The notes below the pieces were generated by a model. That model ran no database searches. It worked only from the letters and a program-made list of their open reading frames with translations, and was not told the origin of the DNA. The position numbers and the translations under genes were made by a program. From Niveispirillum sp. (GTDB taxonomy: Bacteria > Pseudomonadota > Alphaproteobacteria > Azospirillales > Azospirillaceae), in the NCBI RefSeq assembly GCF_017996735.1, contig NZ_JAGOGJ010000007.1:1-64000 (forward strand): a DNA stretch of 64,000 bases. Direction: 5' to 3'. Positions 23,467 to 31,758 of this stretch are shown one piece after another (the first letter of the stretch is position 1; each line of letters opens with the position of its first letter).

Positions 23467-24870
23467 ATGCCTGACTTCGCCCGTATCGCCGAGACCGCCC
23501 TGGACCGTATCGCCCGGTTCGATCCGCATCTGCACGCCTTCGCCCTGGTGGAACCGGAATGGGTGCGGGAGGAGGCCTGGCGGCAGGACAAGGCGGCGCC
23601 GAAGGGGCCGCTGGCCGGTCTGACCCTGGCAGTCAAGGATCTGCTGGACCTGCGCGGCCTGGCCACGGGCGGCGGGTGCCGCACGCCCGTGATCGCGGAT
23701 GCGCCAGCGAACGCGGCGGCCGTCGACGCCCTGATGGCGGCCGGCATGCTGACCCTGGGCAAGACCCATACGGTGGAACTGGCCTTTGGTACCTGGGGCA
23801 TCAACCGCGCCACCGCGACGCCACGCAACCCGTGGGATGCCGCCACGGTCCGGGTGCCGGGCGGATCGTCCAGCGGGTCCGCCGTGGCGGTGGCGGCGGG
23901 GCTGGCCGATGCCGCGCTGGGCACCGATACGGGCGGATCGATCCGCATCCCGTCGGCCCTGAACAATGTGGTGGGGCTGAAACCCACGCGGGGCCGGGTG
24001 CCGATGGGCGGCTGCCTGCCGCTGTGCCCGGAACTGGACACGATCGGGCCCCTGGCCCGCACGGTGGAGCGGGTGGCCCGCATGCTGGGCGCCCTGCGCG
24101 ACCCGGCGGCGGGGCCGGTCCAGCCGGGGCCGAAGCTGGCGCGGCAGGCACAGTTCGATGCCGATGCCGCCCTGGCCGCCAGCCCGCGCGGCCTGATCCT
24201 GGCCGTTCTGCCCGACCGGTTCATGGATGGGGTCGACGGGGCGGTGGGGGCGGCCTATCTGGCCGCCCTGGCACGGCTGGAGGCGCTGGGCGTGAAGCTG
24301 GTGGAGGCGGCGCCCGCCATCAATCCATCGGCCTGCGTGGAACCGTCCGGCCTGTTGATGGCGGGGCGTGCCTGGCGGCTGTGGCAGCGGCGTATTGATC
24401 ATTACGATTCCGAAATGGATGCCGGCGTGTTGGGTCGGCTGCGCGGGGGCGAAGATATTTCGGATGCGGAATTAACCAGGCTGATCAAGGCCCAGGCGCA
24501 GGATAAGACGCGGTTTTACGCCTGGGCACAGGATTTCGACGCCATCGCCACGCCCACCGTGCCCATCCCCGCCCCGGCCCTGGCCGATGCCGACGAGGGG
24601 CGGTTGCCGTTCAGCCGGTTCGTGCGCATGGGCAATTGGCTGGACCTGCCGGCCCTGGCCGTGCCCTGCGGGGCGACGGATACGGGCCTGCCGCTGTCCC
24701 TGCAGCTTCTGTCCACACCCTGGCGGGAGGCGGTGCTGGTGACGCTGGGCCACGCGTATCAGTGTGCCACCGACTGGGCCGACCGTCGCCCCGACCTGGG
24801 GGCGATCGTGGCTATGGCAGCCGGATCGGCTCCAGCTTCACCACACCTTCCGCCTCCGACGGCACGGTGA
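23467..24870 (+). CDS. Amidase-signature family hydrolase
   Basis: The 467-residue enzyme carries the Ser-cisSer-Lys triad of the amidase signature family. Lys lies in TLAVKDLLDL, cis-Ser and flanking Ser in VPGGSSSGSAVAV, and the nucleophile Ser in GTDTGGSIRIPS. These enzymes hydrolyse carboxamides; allophanate hydrolase and GatA share the fold, but there are no GatB/C partners here. The ATG at 23467 is the first that fits homology. It is inserted in opposite orientation between pilus subunit and usher genes and overlaps the usher's 3' end by 59 bases tail to tail. This suggests insertion or inversion into the pilus locus. Confidence 0.92.
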   Translation: MPDFARIAETALDRIARFDPHLHAFALVEPEWVREEAWRQDKAAPKGPLAGLTLAVKDLLDLRGLATGGGCRTPVIADAPANAAAVDALMAAGMLTLGKTHTVELAFGTWGINRATATPRNPWDAATVRVPGGSSSGSAVAVAAGLADAALGTDTGGSIRIPSALNNVVGLKPTRGRVPMGGCLPLCPELDTIGPLARTVERVARMLGALRDPAAGPVQPGPKLARQAQFDADAALAASPRGLILAVLPDRFMDGVDGAVGAAYLAALARLEALGVKLVEAAPAINPSACVEPSGLLMAGRAWRLWQRRIDHYDSEMDAGVLGRLRGGEDISDAELTRLIKAQAQDKTRFYAWAQDFDAIATPTVPIPAPALADADEGRLPFSRFVRMGNWLDLPALAVPCGATDTGLPLSLQLLSTPWREAVLVTLGHAYQCATDWADRRPDLGAIVAMAAGSAPASPHLPPPTAR

Positions 24871-27400
24871 CGGGGTAGGGGGTCTTCTCCGCCCCCGTCA
24901 CGATCAACCGCCATTCGCCGGGCCGCACGCTGTCGATCCGGAACAGGCCGGTCCGGTTGGTGAAGAAGGCCAGATCCTTGGCATCCTTGATGCCCACGGG
25001 CCGCAGCACGCCCGACAGCAGGGCGGCGGGCTTGCCATCGGCCGTCACCAGCGTGCCGACCAGCGAGGCGATGGCATCGGTGCCGATGGTGATGATGGTC
25101 CCGGACTTGTACCCCGGCTGAACGGCCGGCCGGTCCTCCCCCAGGTCGTAATTGGCCGGCGCATCGGGCACGTCCAGCAGGATGGGCCGCACCAGATAGG
25201 CGGAGATGTTGGGCACCACGGGCACGCCCAGCCAGTCCGTCTCCGCCGTATAGCGGTCATCGACGGGATCGACGCCCACATCCTTGCCGTCAAGCCGTGG
25301 GTGCGGCACGACGATGGCGAAGCTGTTGGTGATGGGGCGTGTCACGCCGACATGCCCGTCGGCAAAGGCCAGCGCCGTGGCCGCCGTAAGCTGGGTCCGG
25401 CTTTCCACGCCCTTGGCATCGTTCAGGCTGCGCCGCACCGTATCCTGTCGCAACTGCGCCTCGAACCGCTGATGCGTGTAGCTGAGGTTGCCCTGGACCC
25501 GGTCGCCCGCCGTTCCCTTCTCGTTCAACAGTTCCAGCCCGCCCGACAGGGCATTGACCGGGTACAGCGACTGGAACCGCCAGTCCAGGCGCTGCTGCCG
25601 GGAGATCGTGTCGATATTCAGACCGGCACTCTGCCGCCCGCCGCTGAAGATGAAACGGGTGGTGAGATAGAGGCCCGTCTCCTTCACCCCGAAACCGTCG
25701 CGGCCATGGCTGAAGGTCAGGTCGATATTGCCGGTTTCGAACAGCCGGCGGCGCAGCGCCAGATCGACCGAATAGCTGTCATCCTCGCTGCTGCCCCGCG
25801 TTTCCCGATAGCGGCCGCCCAGCGAGGCGGTGATATCGGCGAATAGCGGATGGCTGACGCGCAGCGCCGCATCCAGCTTGGTATTGGAAATGAAGGTGGA
25901 GCCGAAGGAACGGTAATTGGGATCATAGTAGGAGACCTGCGCCGTGATCGCCTGACTGTCCAGCACGGAGGCACCGTTGGAATAGGAGCGATAGCGCAGT
26001 GTGCCGCCATAACCCTGTTTGCGGTCGGCCGGGGTTTCGGTCGGGTCCCAGTCCCGCCGCCGCAGATAGGCGGCCGGTTCGATGCCGAACGTGCCCAACG
26101 GCGTCGCCACCAGCGCTTCCGCCGTCACGCTGGTTTCCGTCTTGTTGATCTGCGTGCCCAGGGTCAGGGTGAAATTGTCGGTGACACCCACCCGGTGATA
26201 GGCCGACAGGACGGGGTCCTTCTCGTCATAGACATAGCGGTCATTGACGACCTGCGAGGTCACGCCCAGGCTGTAGCCATATTCCTGCACCCCGGCGGCC
26301 AGCAACTGGCTGTCGAAAAAGAATGGGAAATCGATGGTCTGTTCCCGGCCATAAGCATCGGTGATGCGGATCTGCACATCGTTGGTGCCCGACGCGCCGG
26401 GGAAATTGTTCAGATTGTAGGGGCCGGGTTCCAGACGGAAGGTGCGGGTGGGGCGCCCATTGACGATGACCTCCACCACCGACGGGTTTTCCAGGATGAA
26501 ATCCCGGTTGCCGCCCGGCTGCACCTGATCATAGGGCCGGATGGAGAAATTCTTGGCCACCGAGATGCCGGCCATGGCACGGCCCACCTGTGCGCCGACC
26601 ACCGGCACCGACAGGTCACCCACCTGTGTGCGCATGCCCATGTCGGTGAAATCATGCACCAGCCGCACCGCCCCGCGCGACAGGGTGCGGACGGCGTTTT
26701 CACGATAATTCACCTCCCCTTCCACCACCCAGCCCTTCCAGTTGATGGCCGGTTCCAGGGAGACGGAAAGCGGCCCCAGCCCATCCTTGCCCAGGCCGGT
26801 GGGCACGGACAGATAATCGATGGCGGCCCGCATGTTCATCTGTGCCGACAGGTCGGCCTGCGGGATGATCGTATAGGCGCGCGCCGCCGCGCCGCGTTCC
26901 AGCACAGACAGGTCGCGCGGTTTGCGCGCCGCCGCCGGCACTGTCACCTTCACCAACTGATCGGCACCATCATAGGCCAGTTGGATGCCCGTCCGGGCCA
27001 TACGCGCCGGGGCCGCCAGCCCGTCCGCCCCCGCCTGGGCCAGGAAGGCCTGCAACGGTTCATCCTGGGCGATGGGGCGCAGCAGGTCTGCCAGCTTGCG
27101 CAGGTCCACCACCGTGTCGGCCGCGTTCAGCGACACCATGGCCGGTACCTGCCCGATCTCGAACCCGTCGAAAAAGACGGGGATGTCGGCCTTCTGGCTG
27201 GCGGTCTGCTTTTTCTGGCCAAACGCCTTCTTGAACAGTTCGTCCGCCGTGATCTTGGCCGGGGTGGCCGCCGGGGGCGGCGCCGGTTCCGTTCCCGCCC
27301 CCGAAGCCAGCCGGGCCGGGGCCAGGGCAAGCGCCAGCGCCGACGGCCAGGCGATGGCCAGCCGTCTTTGCCGTCGGGTCAAAAGGGCGCGTGCGGACAT
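24812..27400 (-). CDS. Fimbrial outer-membrane usher (FimD/PapC-like)
   Basis: The 862-residue protein has an N-terminal signal region (AIAWPSALALALAPARLASG), an N-terminal periplasmic domain (DIPVFFDGFEIGQVPAMVSL), and the long usher beta-barrel with a plug (NPSVVEVIVNGRPTRTFRLE, GPYNLNNFP). A C-terminal domain has RPVGIKDAKDLAFFTNRTGL. The usher receives chaperone-subunit complexes and secretes the pilus. It begins 16 bases after the chaperone stop, forming an operon. Its 3' end overlaps the convergent amidase. The domain sequence looks closer to the CsuD-like archaic branch than to FimD, but this is a visual judgement. Confidence 0.9.
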   Translation of the reverse strand: MSARALLTRRQRRLAIAWPSALALALAPARLASGAGTEPAPPPAATPAKITADELFKKAFGQKKQTASQKADIPVFFDGFEIGQVPAMVSLNAADTVVDLRKLADLLRPIAQDEPLQAFLAQAGADGLAAPARMARTGIQLAYDGADQLVKVTVPAAARKPRDLSVLERGAAARAYTIIPQADLSAQMNMRAAIDYLSVPTGLGKDGLGPLSVSLEPAINWKGWVVEGEVNYRENAVRTLSRGAVRLVHDFTDMGMRTQVGDLSVPVVGAQVGRAMAGISVAKNFSIRPYDQVQPGGNRDFILENPSVVEVIVNGRPTRTFRLEPGPYNLNNFPGASGTNDVQIRITDAYGREQTIDFPFFFDSQLLAAGVQEYGYSLGVTSQVVNDRYVYDEKDPVLSAYHRVGVTDNFTLTLGTQINKTETSVTAEALVATPLGTFGIEPAAYLRRRDWDPTETPADRKQGYGGTLRYRSYSNGASVLDSQAITAQVSYYDPNYRSFGSTFISNTKLDAALRVSHPLFADITASLGGRYRETRGSSEDDSYSVDLALRRRLFETGNIDLTFSHGRDGFGVKETGLYLTTRFIFSGGRQSAGLNIDTISRQQRLDWRFQSLYPVNALSGGLELLNEKGTAGDRVQGNLSYTHQRFEAQLRQDTVRRSLNDAKGVESRTQLTAATALAFADGHVGVTRPITNSFAIVVPHPRLDGKDVGVDPVDDRYTAETDWLGVPVVPNISAYLVRPILLDVPDAPANYDLGEDRPAVQPGYKSGTIITIGTDAIASLVGTLVTADGKPAALLSGVLRPVGIKDAKDLAFFTNRTGLFRIDSVRPGEWRLIVTGAEKTPYPVTVPSEAEGVVKLEPIRLP

Positions 27401-27416
27401 GGGGGCAGGGCGGCGA

Positions 27417-28148
27417 TCAGGGGAGGTTCAGCTTTGCCTGCAGCGGCCCCTTGGGCAGATCGGCGGGCCAGGGCAGCAGGAAGCCCCGCGTCACGCCGGG
27501 CAGCACATTCTCCCCCGCCAGCCCCCCCAGCCGGTCGGACGGGATGGTGACCGACTTGCCCCCCGCCGACACGGTCAGTGTCGGGTCCTTCAGGATCTTG
27601 TGGGCCGTGCCATCGTTGCGGACCTGGATTTCCATCACGGTCCCGTCGACCAGTTGCCGCGGGCCGGCACTGATCACGTTGATCTGCGGCTTCACACCCG
27701 GCGGTGTGACATAGATCGACGCCTTGTATTGCACCAGCAGCTTCACTTTCCCGCCTTCGGTCGGGGTCTGACCGATATCGACATCCAACTGCTCGGCGAT
27801 CAGCCGGTATGCCAGTTCACGGTCGGGCGTGGCATTGCCTGTCCATTGCACCCGCACCGACTGGCTCTGATTGGGTTCCAGCACGATCTGTTCGGGGAAG
27901 ATGATCCATTCGTCGGACGGTTCGGCCGGCAGATCCTCCCCATCCGGTCCCATCTTGCGTCCCGTGATATGGACCTCGATGGCGATGGGGAGCTGGGTGT
28001 CGTTCTCCACCCGGAAGATCTGCGTGGCGCCCCGGCCCGACGGCTCGAACTCCATCTCGATGGGAATGAGGCGGAAGGCGGCGGCGGGGGCGCTGTACAG
28101 CAGCAGGGCCCCCATGGTCAGCAACAACCCGCGAATGACGCTTTTCAT
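27417..28148 (-). CDS. Periplasmic pilus-assembly chaperone (PapD-like)
   Basis: The 243-residue protein has a signal peptide (GLLLTMGALLLYSAPAAA-F). The N-terminal PapD immunoglobulin-like domain (FRLIPIEMEFEPSGRGATQI, then DEWIIFPEQIVLEPNQSQSV with the chaperone G1-type pattern) and a second domain (QLVDGTVMEIQVRNDGTAHK) follow. It binds pilus subunits by donor-strand complementation and hands them to the usher encoded just downstream. The start at 28148 precedes the signal peptide. It is the first gene of the pilus operon. Confidence 0.88.
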   Translation of the reverse strand: MKSVIRGLLLTMGALLLYSAPAAAFRLIPIEMEFEPSGRGATQIFRVENDTQLPIAIEVHITGRKMGPDGEDLPAEPSDEWIIFPEQIVLEPNQSQSVRVQWTGNATPDRELAYRLIAEQLDVDIGQTPTEGGKVKLLVQYKASIYVTPPGVKPQINVISAGPRQLVDGTVMEIQVRNDGTAHKILKDPTLTVSAGGKSVTIPSDRLGGLAGENVLPGVTRGFLLPWPADLPKGPLQAKLNLP

Positions 28149-28500
28149 GATCTCTGCCCCGGACTTTGCATTCCCGATGCCGTCCTGCGGACGGCCCCCA
28201 CTGGCCCGAAGGTTTAATCCCAACGGACAGACCTTTGAATCATATCGACCTATCATTTGCCACAACGAAGCACGGAACAAGATGACCGGATGCGCATCGG
28301 TGGGGCGCACCCTGTTTTCATTCATCCATGTCCGGTACCAGCCAGGCCGCCGCGATGCAAGTCGACAGAAAAAATTCCGCGCAAATCCGTGTTAATGTGT
28401 TCATGAATCGGAGGCAGAATATTCACCATCCTCTACTATAGATCATGTTGGGGTCGCCATTCAGTGGTCGCGATTGCGTATTGAGCCGCCATGTTGCAAG
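28149..28500. other. Divergent intergenic region between chaperone and histidine kinase genes
   Basis: These 352 bases are less GC-rich than the surroundings, with stretches such as GTGTTAATGTGTTCATGAAT and CTCTACTATAGATCATG near 28390-28446. They should hold the two divergent promoters. I see no convincing open frame, hairpin or repeat. Confidence 0.45.
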
Positions 28501-30429
28501 ATGGACGGGCTGCTCAATCTTCTGTTTACGATCGCTGCTGTCATTTTGACGACCATGAACCTGGAATATGCCCTGCTGCTAGTCAACGCTGCGCCCCTTC
28601 TGGGGGCCAGTGCGCTGCTGGCTGTTGTCTGGTGGCATGGAAGGCGGGAAGTCTATGCGCTGGCATGGGCCGGGACTTTCGGCCTTGCGCTCTTGGCGGC
28701 GCCGATGATCGGTGTGGTGAAGGGGCCGTTCACCCTGGCCACGGGGATTGTGGGGCTGGTGGCCGATTTTTTGTACAATCTGGCCCTCTATCTTTTCGCG
28801 TACGGGGCCGCCCATTATGCCGGCCAGCGCCTGCGCTGGCGACGCTGGCTGGTGGGGGGGCTGCTGGTGATGGTGCTGGTGGCCGTGGCCCTGGCCCGCA
28901 ATGACGGCGTTCTGCGCCAGTTGCTGAATGCCGGCTTCATCCAGGTTACGGCCATCGTCGCCCTGTCGTCCCTGGCGTCGGTGCAGCCGCGGCGTCTGCC
29001 GGAATGGGTGCTGCTGGTGGCGACGACCGTGGCATTGCTGGCCAATTCGATCTATCTGGCCGACCTGCTGATGAACCGGCCCGACAATGTCTTCGATCCG
29101 CTGACCATGGGCAATCAGGTCATCGCCTTCGCCCAGCCCTTCATTGTGGCGGCCGTGGCCATGGGTGCGTCGGCTTCCGCGCTGCTGCGCGTCACCGACC
29201 GGCTGGCGGCGGAGCGGGCGGCGGCGGAGGTGGCGGCGGAGCAGGCGCGCGCCGCCGACCGGGCCAAATCCGAATTCCTGGCCACCATCAGCCACGAGAT
29301 ACGCACCCCCATCAATGCCATCCAGGGCTGTCTCCAGATTCTGGAGACACACAACCTGAATGCCGCGCAGATCCGGCTGCTTGAGGTGATGGGCGGGTCG
29401 AGTTCGGCCCTGCTGACCCTGATCGACGATGTGCTGGACATGGCGCGGCTGGAGGCCGGGCGGCTGGAGATGCAGACGGGTCCCGTCGATCTGGGCCTGC
29501 TGCTGGGCGATCTCATGTCCACGGTGGGGCCCCGGGCGGAACGCAAGGGCCTGGTCCTGTCGCTGCGCACCGGGGACGGTGTGCCGTCGGGTGTGGTGAC
29601 GGATGCCAAGCGGTTGCGCCAGATCCTTCTCTGCCTGCTGGATAATGGCGTGAAGTTCACCGAGCAGGGGCGCGTCACCCTGTCGGTCGACCGGGTGGAG
29701 GCGCCGGGTGCCGTGCCCGGCCTGTCCAGCCCGTCGCCCATGCATTGGGTGCGGTTCCAGGTGGTGGATACCGGTATCGGCATCCCGCCCGAAAAGCTGG
29801 ACCGGATTTTCGAAGTGTTCAGCCAGGCCGACAATTCCATCACCCGCCGCTTCGGCGGGGCGGGCCTGGGCCTGTCCATCGCCCGCTCTTTAACGGAGAT
29901 GCTGGGCGGCAATCTGACGGTGGACAGCGATCCCGACCAGGGCAGCCAGTTCACCCTGTGCCTGCCGCTGGTGCCGCTGCCTGTAGAACGGCCGCGCCAG
30001 GATGCCCCCATCCTGGACAGCCTGCCGCCGGGGGCCGCCGGTCCGCCCATCGTCCTTCTGGTCGAGGATGACGAGGTGAACCGTTTCGTCGCCACCGAAC
30101 TGCTGGTTCAGCACGGGGCCGAGGTGCTGCAGGCCGCCAATGGCAGCGAGGCGATCGCCGTGATCAAGGATAAGCATGTCGATGCCATCATCATGGACCT
30201 GTCCATGCCGGACATGGACGGGCTGGAGGCGGCGCGGCGTCTGCGGGCCATGGGCGGCAGGGGGCAGCTGGTGCCCATCATCGCCCTGACCGCCAACCTG
30301 TCGCCGGAAATCCGCCAGCAATGCCGCGATGCCGGCATGCAGGCCTTCCTGGCCAAGCCGATCAAGCTGGAACATCTGATCGGCACCCTGTCGGCTGTGC
30401 TGCCGCAGGAAACGCAGCCCGCTGCCTGA
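28501..30429 (+). CDS. Membrane hybrid sensor histidine kinase with receiver domain
   Basis: The 642-residue protein has about seven or eight N-terminal membrane helices (residues 1-230), with no obvious periplasmic ligand domain. A short coiled coil (DRLAAERAAAEVAAEQARAA) follows. The HisKA H-box is ISHEIRTPINAIQG with phospho-acceptor His265. The catalytic ATPase shows LLDNGVKF, DTGIGIP and FGGAGLGLS. A C-terminal receiver has phospho-acceptor Asp566 in IIMDLSMPDMDG and a Lys in FLAKPIK. Signal transfer would be to an unlinked His-phosphotransfer protein. The ATG at 28501 is used; an upstream TTG at 28474 is possible. It precedes an ECF sigma gene by 70 bases. Confidence 0.93.
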   Translation: MDGLLNLLFTIAAVILTTMNLEYALLLVNAAPLLGASALLAVVWWHGRREVYALAWAGTFGLALLAAPMIGVVKGPFTLATGIVGLVADFLYNLALYLFAYGAAHYAGQRLRWRRWLVGGLLVMVLVAVALARNDGVLRQLLNAGFIQVTAIVALSSLASVQPRRLPEWVLLVATTVALLANSIYLADLLMNRPDNVFDPLTMGNQVIAFAQPFIVAAVAMGASASALLRVTDRLAAERAAAEVAAEQARAADRAKSEFLATISHEIRTPINAIQGCLQILETHNLNAAQIRLLEVMGGSSSALLTLIDDVLDMARLEAGRLEMQTGPVDLGLLLGDLMSTVGPRAERKGLVLSLRTGDGVPSGVVTDAKRLRQILLCLLDNGVKFTEQGRVTLSVDRVEAPGAVPGLSSPSPMHWVRFQVVDTGIGIPPEKLDRIFEVFSQADNSITRRFGGAGLGLSIARSLTEMLGGNLTVDSDPDQGSQFTLCLPLVPLPVERPRQDAPILDSLPPGAAGPPIVLLVEDDEVNRFVATELLVQHGAEVLQAANGSEAIAVIKDKHVDAIIMDLSMPDMDGLEAARRLRAMGGRGQLVPIIALTANLSPEIRQQCRDAGMQAFLAKPIKLEHLIGTLSAVLPQETQPAA

Positions 30430-30451
30430 TAATTCTGTCCTGATCCTGTAA

Positions 30452-30476
30452 GGAATCGGCGGGTCCGCCTGTCTAA
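30452..30476 (+). promoter_or_regulatory. Putative ECF autoregulated promoter
   Basis: The sequence contains GGAATC (-35-like, 30452-30457) and GTCTAA (-10-like, 30471-30476), spaced as in ECF promoters. It ends 23 bases before the sigma-factor start codon at 30500. GGAA and GTCTAA are typical ECF recognition cores, so autoregulation is a reasonable inference. Confidence 0.5.
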
Positions 30477-30499
30477 CCTATCAGATCGAACGGGAGCGG

Positions 30500-31024
30500 A
30501 TGATGGGCGGGGCGCGGGACACCCTTTTCAGAGAATGGATGCGGGACCATCTGGACCTGCTGCGCCGGGTGGCCCGAGGCTTCGCGCCGCCGGCCGACCA
30601 GCCGGACCTTCTTCAGGAACTGATGCTGGCCGTGTGGCGGGCCCTGCCGGCCTTTCGCGGCGACAGCCGGCCCGCCACCTTCATCTATCGCGTTGCCCAT
30701 AACCGGGCGCTGACCTGGCAATCGGGGCAGGGCGGCCGCGCCAGACGGGACGCGGAAGCAGCGGCGGAGGCTATCCGGCGGGAATCGCTGGCGGCCGATC
30801 CGCAGGAGGTGCGGATGCTGGACCGGCTCTATGCCGCCATCCGGCAATTGCCGGCGCTGGACCGGTCGATCCTGATCCTGTCGCTGGACGGGGTGCCCTA
30901 TCGCGACATCGGGCAGATGCACGACATGACCGAAAGCAATGTCGGCGCCCGCCTGACCCGGGCCAAGGCCCGGCTGACAGCAATCATAGCCAAGACGGAA
31001 GCGGAAGAGGAGCAGGGAGCATGA
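30500..31024 (+). CDS. RNA polymerase sigma factor, ECF subfamily
   Basis: The 174-residue protein has a sigma-70 region 2 (LRRVARGFAPPADQPDLLQE, AFRGDSRPATFIYRVAHNRA) and region 4 (RQLPALDRSILILSLDGVPY, VGARLTRAKARLTAI), the minimal ECF architecture. CGGGAGCGG precedes its ATG. The stop overlaps the start of the next gene (ATGA), as is usual for sigma/anti-sigma pairs. It directs polymerase to a small regulon, probably including its own promoter. The stimulus is unknown. Confidence 0.92.
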   Translation: MMGGARDTLFREWMRDHLDLLRRVARGFAPPADQPDLLQELMLAVWRALPAFRGDSRPATFIYRVAHNRALTWQSGQGGRARRDAEAAAEAIRRESLAADPQEVRMLDRLYAAIRQLPALDRSILILSLDGVPYRDIGQMHDMTESNVGARLTRAKARLTAIIAKTEAEEEQGA

Positions 31025-31635
31025 GCATGGATATGGAAAGACTGGAACGGGCCTGGGCCGGGGCCGCCAACCGTGCGGATGTGGCGGCGGGCCTTTACCT
31101 CATCGACAGCACCCTGGGGGAGGTGGCGCGGCGGCGGCGGCTTTTCCGGCTGCGCATGGGGCTGGTCGGGGTGGCGCTGGCCGGGTGGAGCCTGGTGGCG
31201 GCCTATGGCATCGTCTGGCGCGGCACCACCGATCCGCTGCGCGAATGGGGGGCACTGCTGATGCTGGCCATGACCTGGGCCGTCTATGCCATTGTTCTCC
31301 GCCGTGGGTGGGAGGGGGCGGCGGAGGCGCCGGCCGCGTCGCTGCCGGCGGGATTGCGCGCGCTGCTGGACCAGACGGACGGGGCGATGCGGCGGATACG
31401 GGTGATGGCGGTGGCGGTGCCGCTGTTCCTGCTGGCCATGGGCGTGGCCGTGGCGCAACTGGGACAGGTGGGCAAGATGAATGCCGGCAATATCCGGGAT
31501 TTCGCCTTGCTGGCCGGGATCGGTTTCACCCTGTCGGGTGGCATCTTCGCCATCCGCTATCACCGCGTGCTGAAACCGGAGGCCGAGCGGCTGCGCCGGC
31601 TGCTGGGGCAGTACGAGGACAGCCCCAGCCGTTGA
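31021..31635 (+). CDS. Putative membrane anti-sigma factor
   Basis: The 204-residue protein has a short cytoplasmic N-terminus with an amphipathic helix (MERLERAWAGAANRADV). Four hydrophobic segments follow (MGLVGVALAGWSLVAAYGIV, LLMLAMTWAVYAIVL, MAVAVPLFLLAMGVAVAQL, ALLAGIGFTLSGGIFAI). It overlaps the ECF sigma gene by four bases, implying coupled translation. The position and topology suit an anti-sigma factor that holds the sigma at the membrane. There is no zinc-binding HxxxCxxC motif, so it would be a non-ZAS type. Homology to a known anti-sigma domain is not evident. Confidence 0.7.
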   Translation: MSMDMERLERAWAGAANRADVAAGLYLIDSTLGEVARRRRLFRLRMGLVGVALAGWSLVAAYGIVWRGTTDPLREWGALLMLAMTWAVYAIVLRRGWEGAAEAPAASLPAGLRALLDQTDGAMRRIRVMAVAVPLFLLAMGVAVAQLGQVGKMNAGNIRDFALLAGIGFTLSGGIFAIRYHRVLKPEAERLRRLLGQYEDSPSR

Positions 31636-31660
31636 GCAGGCAGATTTAGTGTTCGCTCTT

Positions 31661-31758
31661 GCGGCGTAACCGAGTCCACGGATGTGGGCGCTGGTGACTG
31701 AAGCGCTTGAAGGAGTGACCATCGGTCACTCTTTCAAGCCACTGGGGTTACACGCCGC
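31661..31758. terminator. Nested stem-loops between anti-sigma and tyrosinase genes
   Basis: An inner stem CTTGAAGGAGTGACC / GGTCACTCTTTCAAG (31706-31720 and 31724-31738) pairs with one mismatch. An outer stem pairs GCGGCGTAACC (31661-31671) with GGTTACACGCCGC (31746-31758, two-base bulge). The right arm includes the tyrosinase stop codon. It lies between convergent genes and is probably a bidirectional terminator. Confidence 0.6.

Noticed and set aside
25850..27550. Plus-strand frame opposite the usher gene
   Set aside because: The usher has domain-level support; the opposing frame has none.
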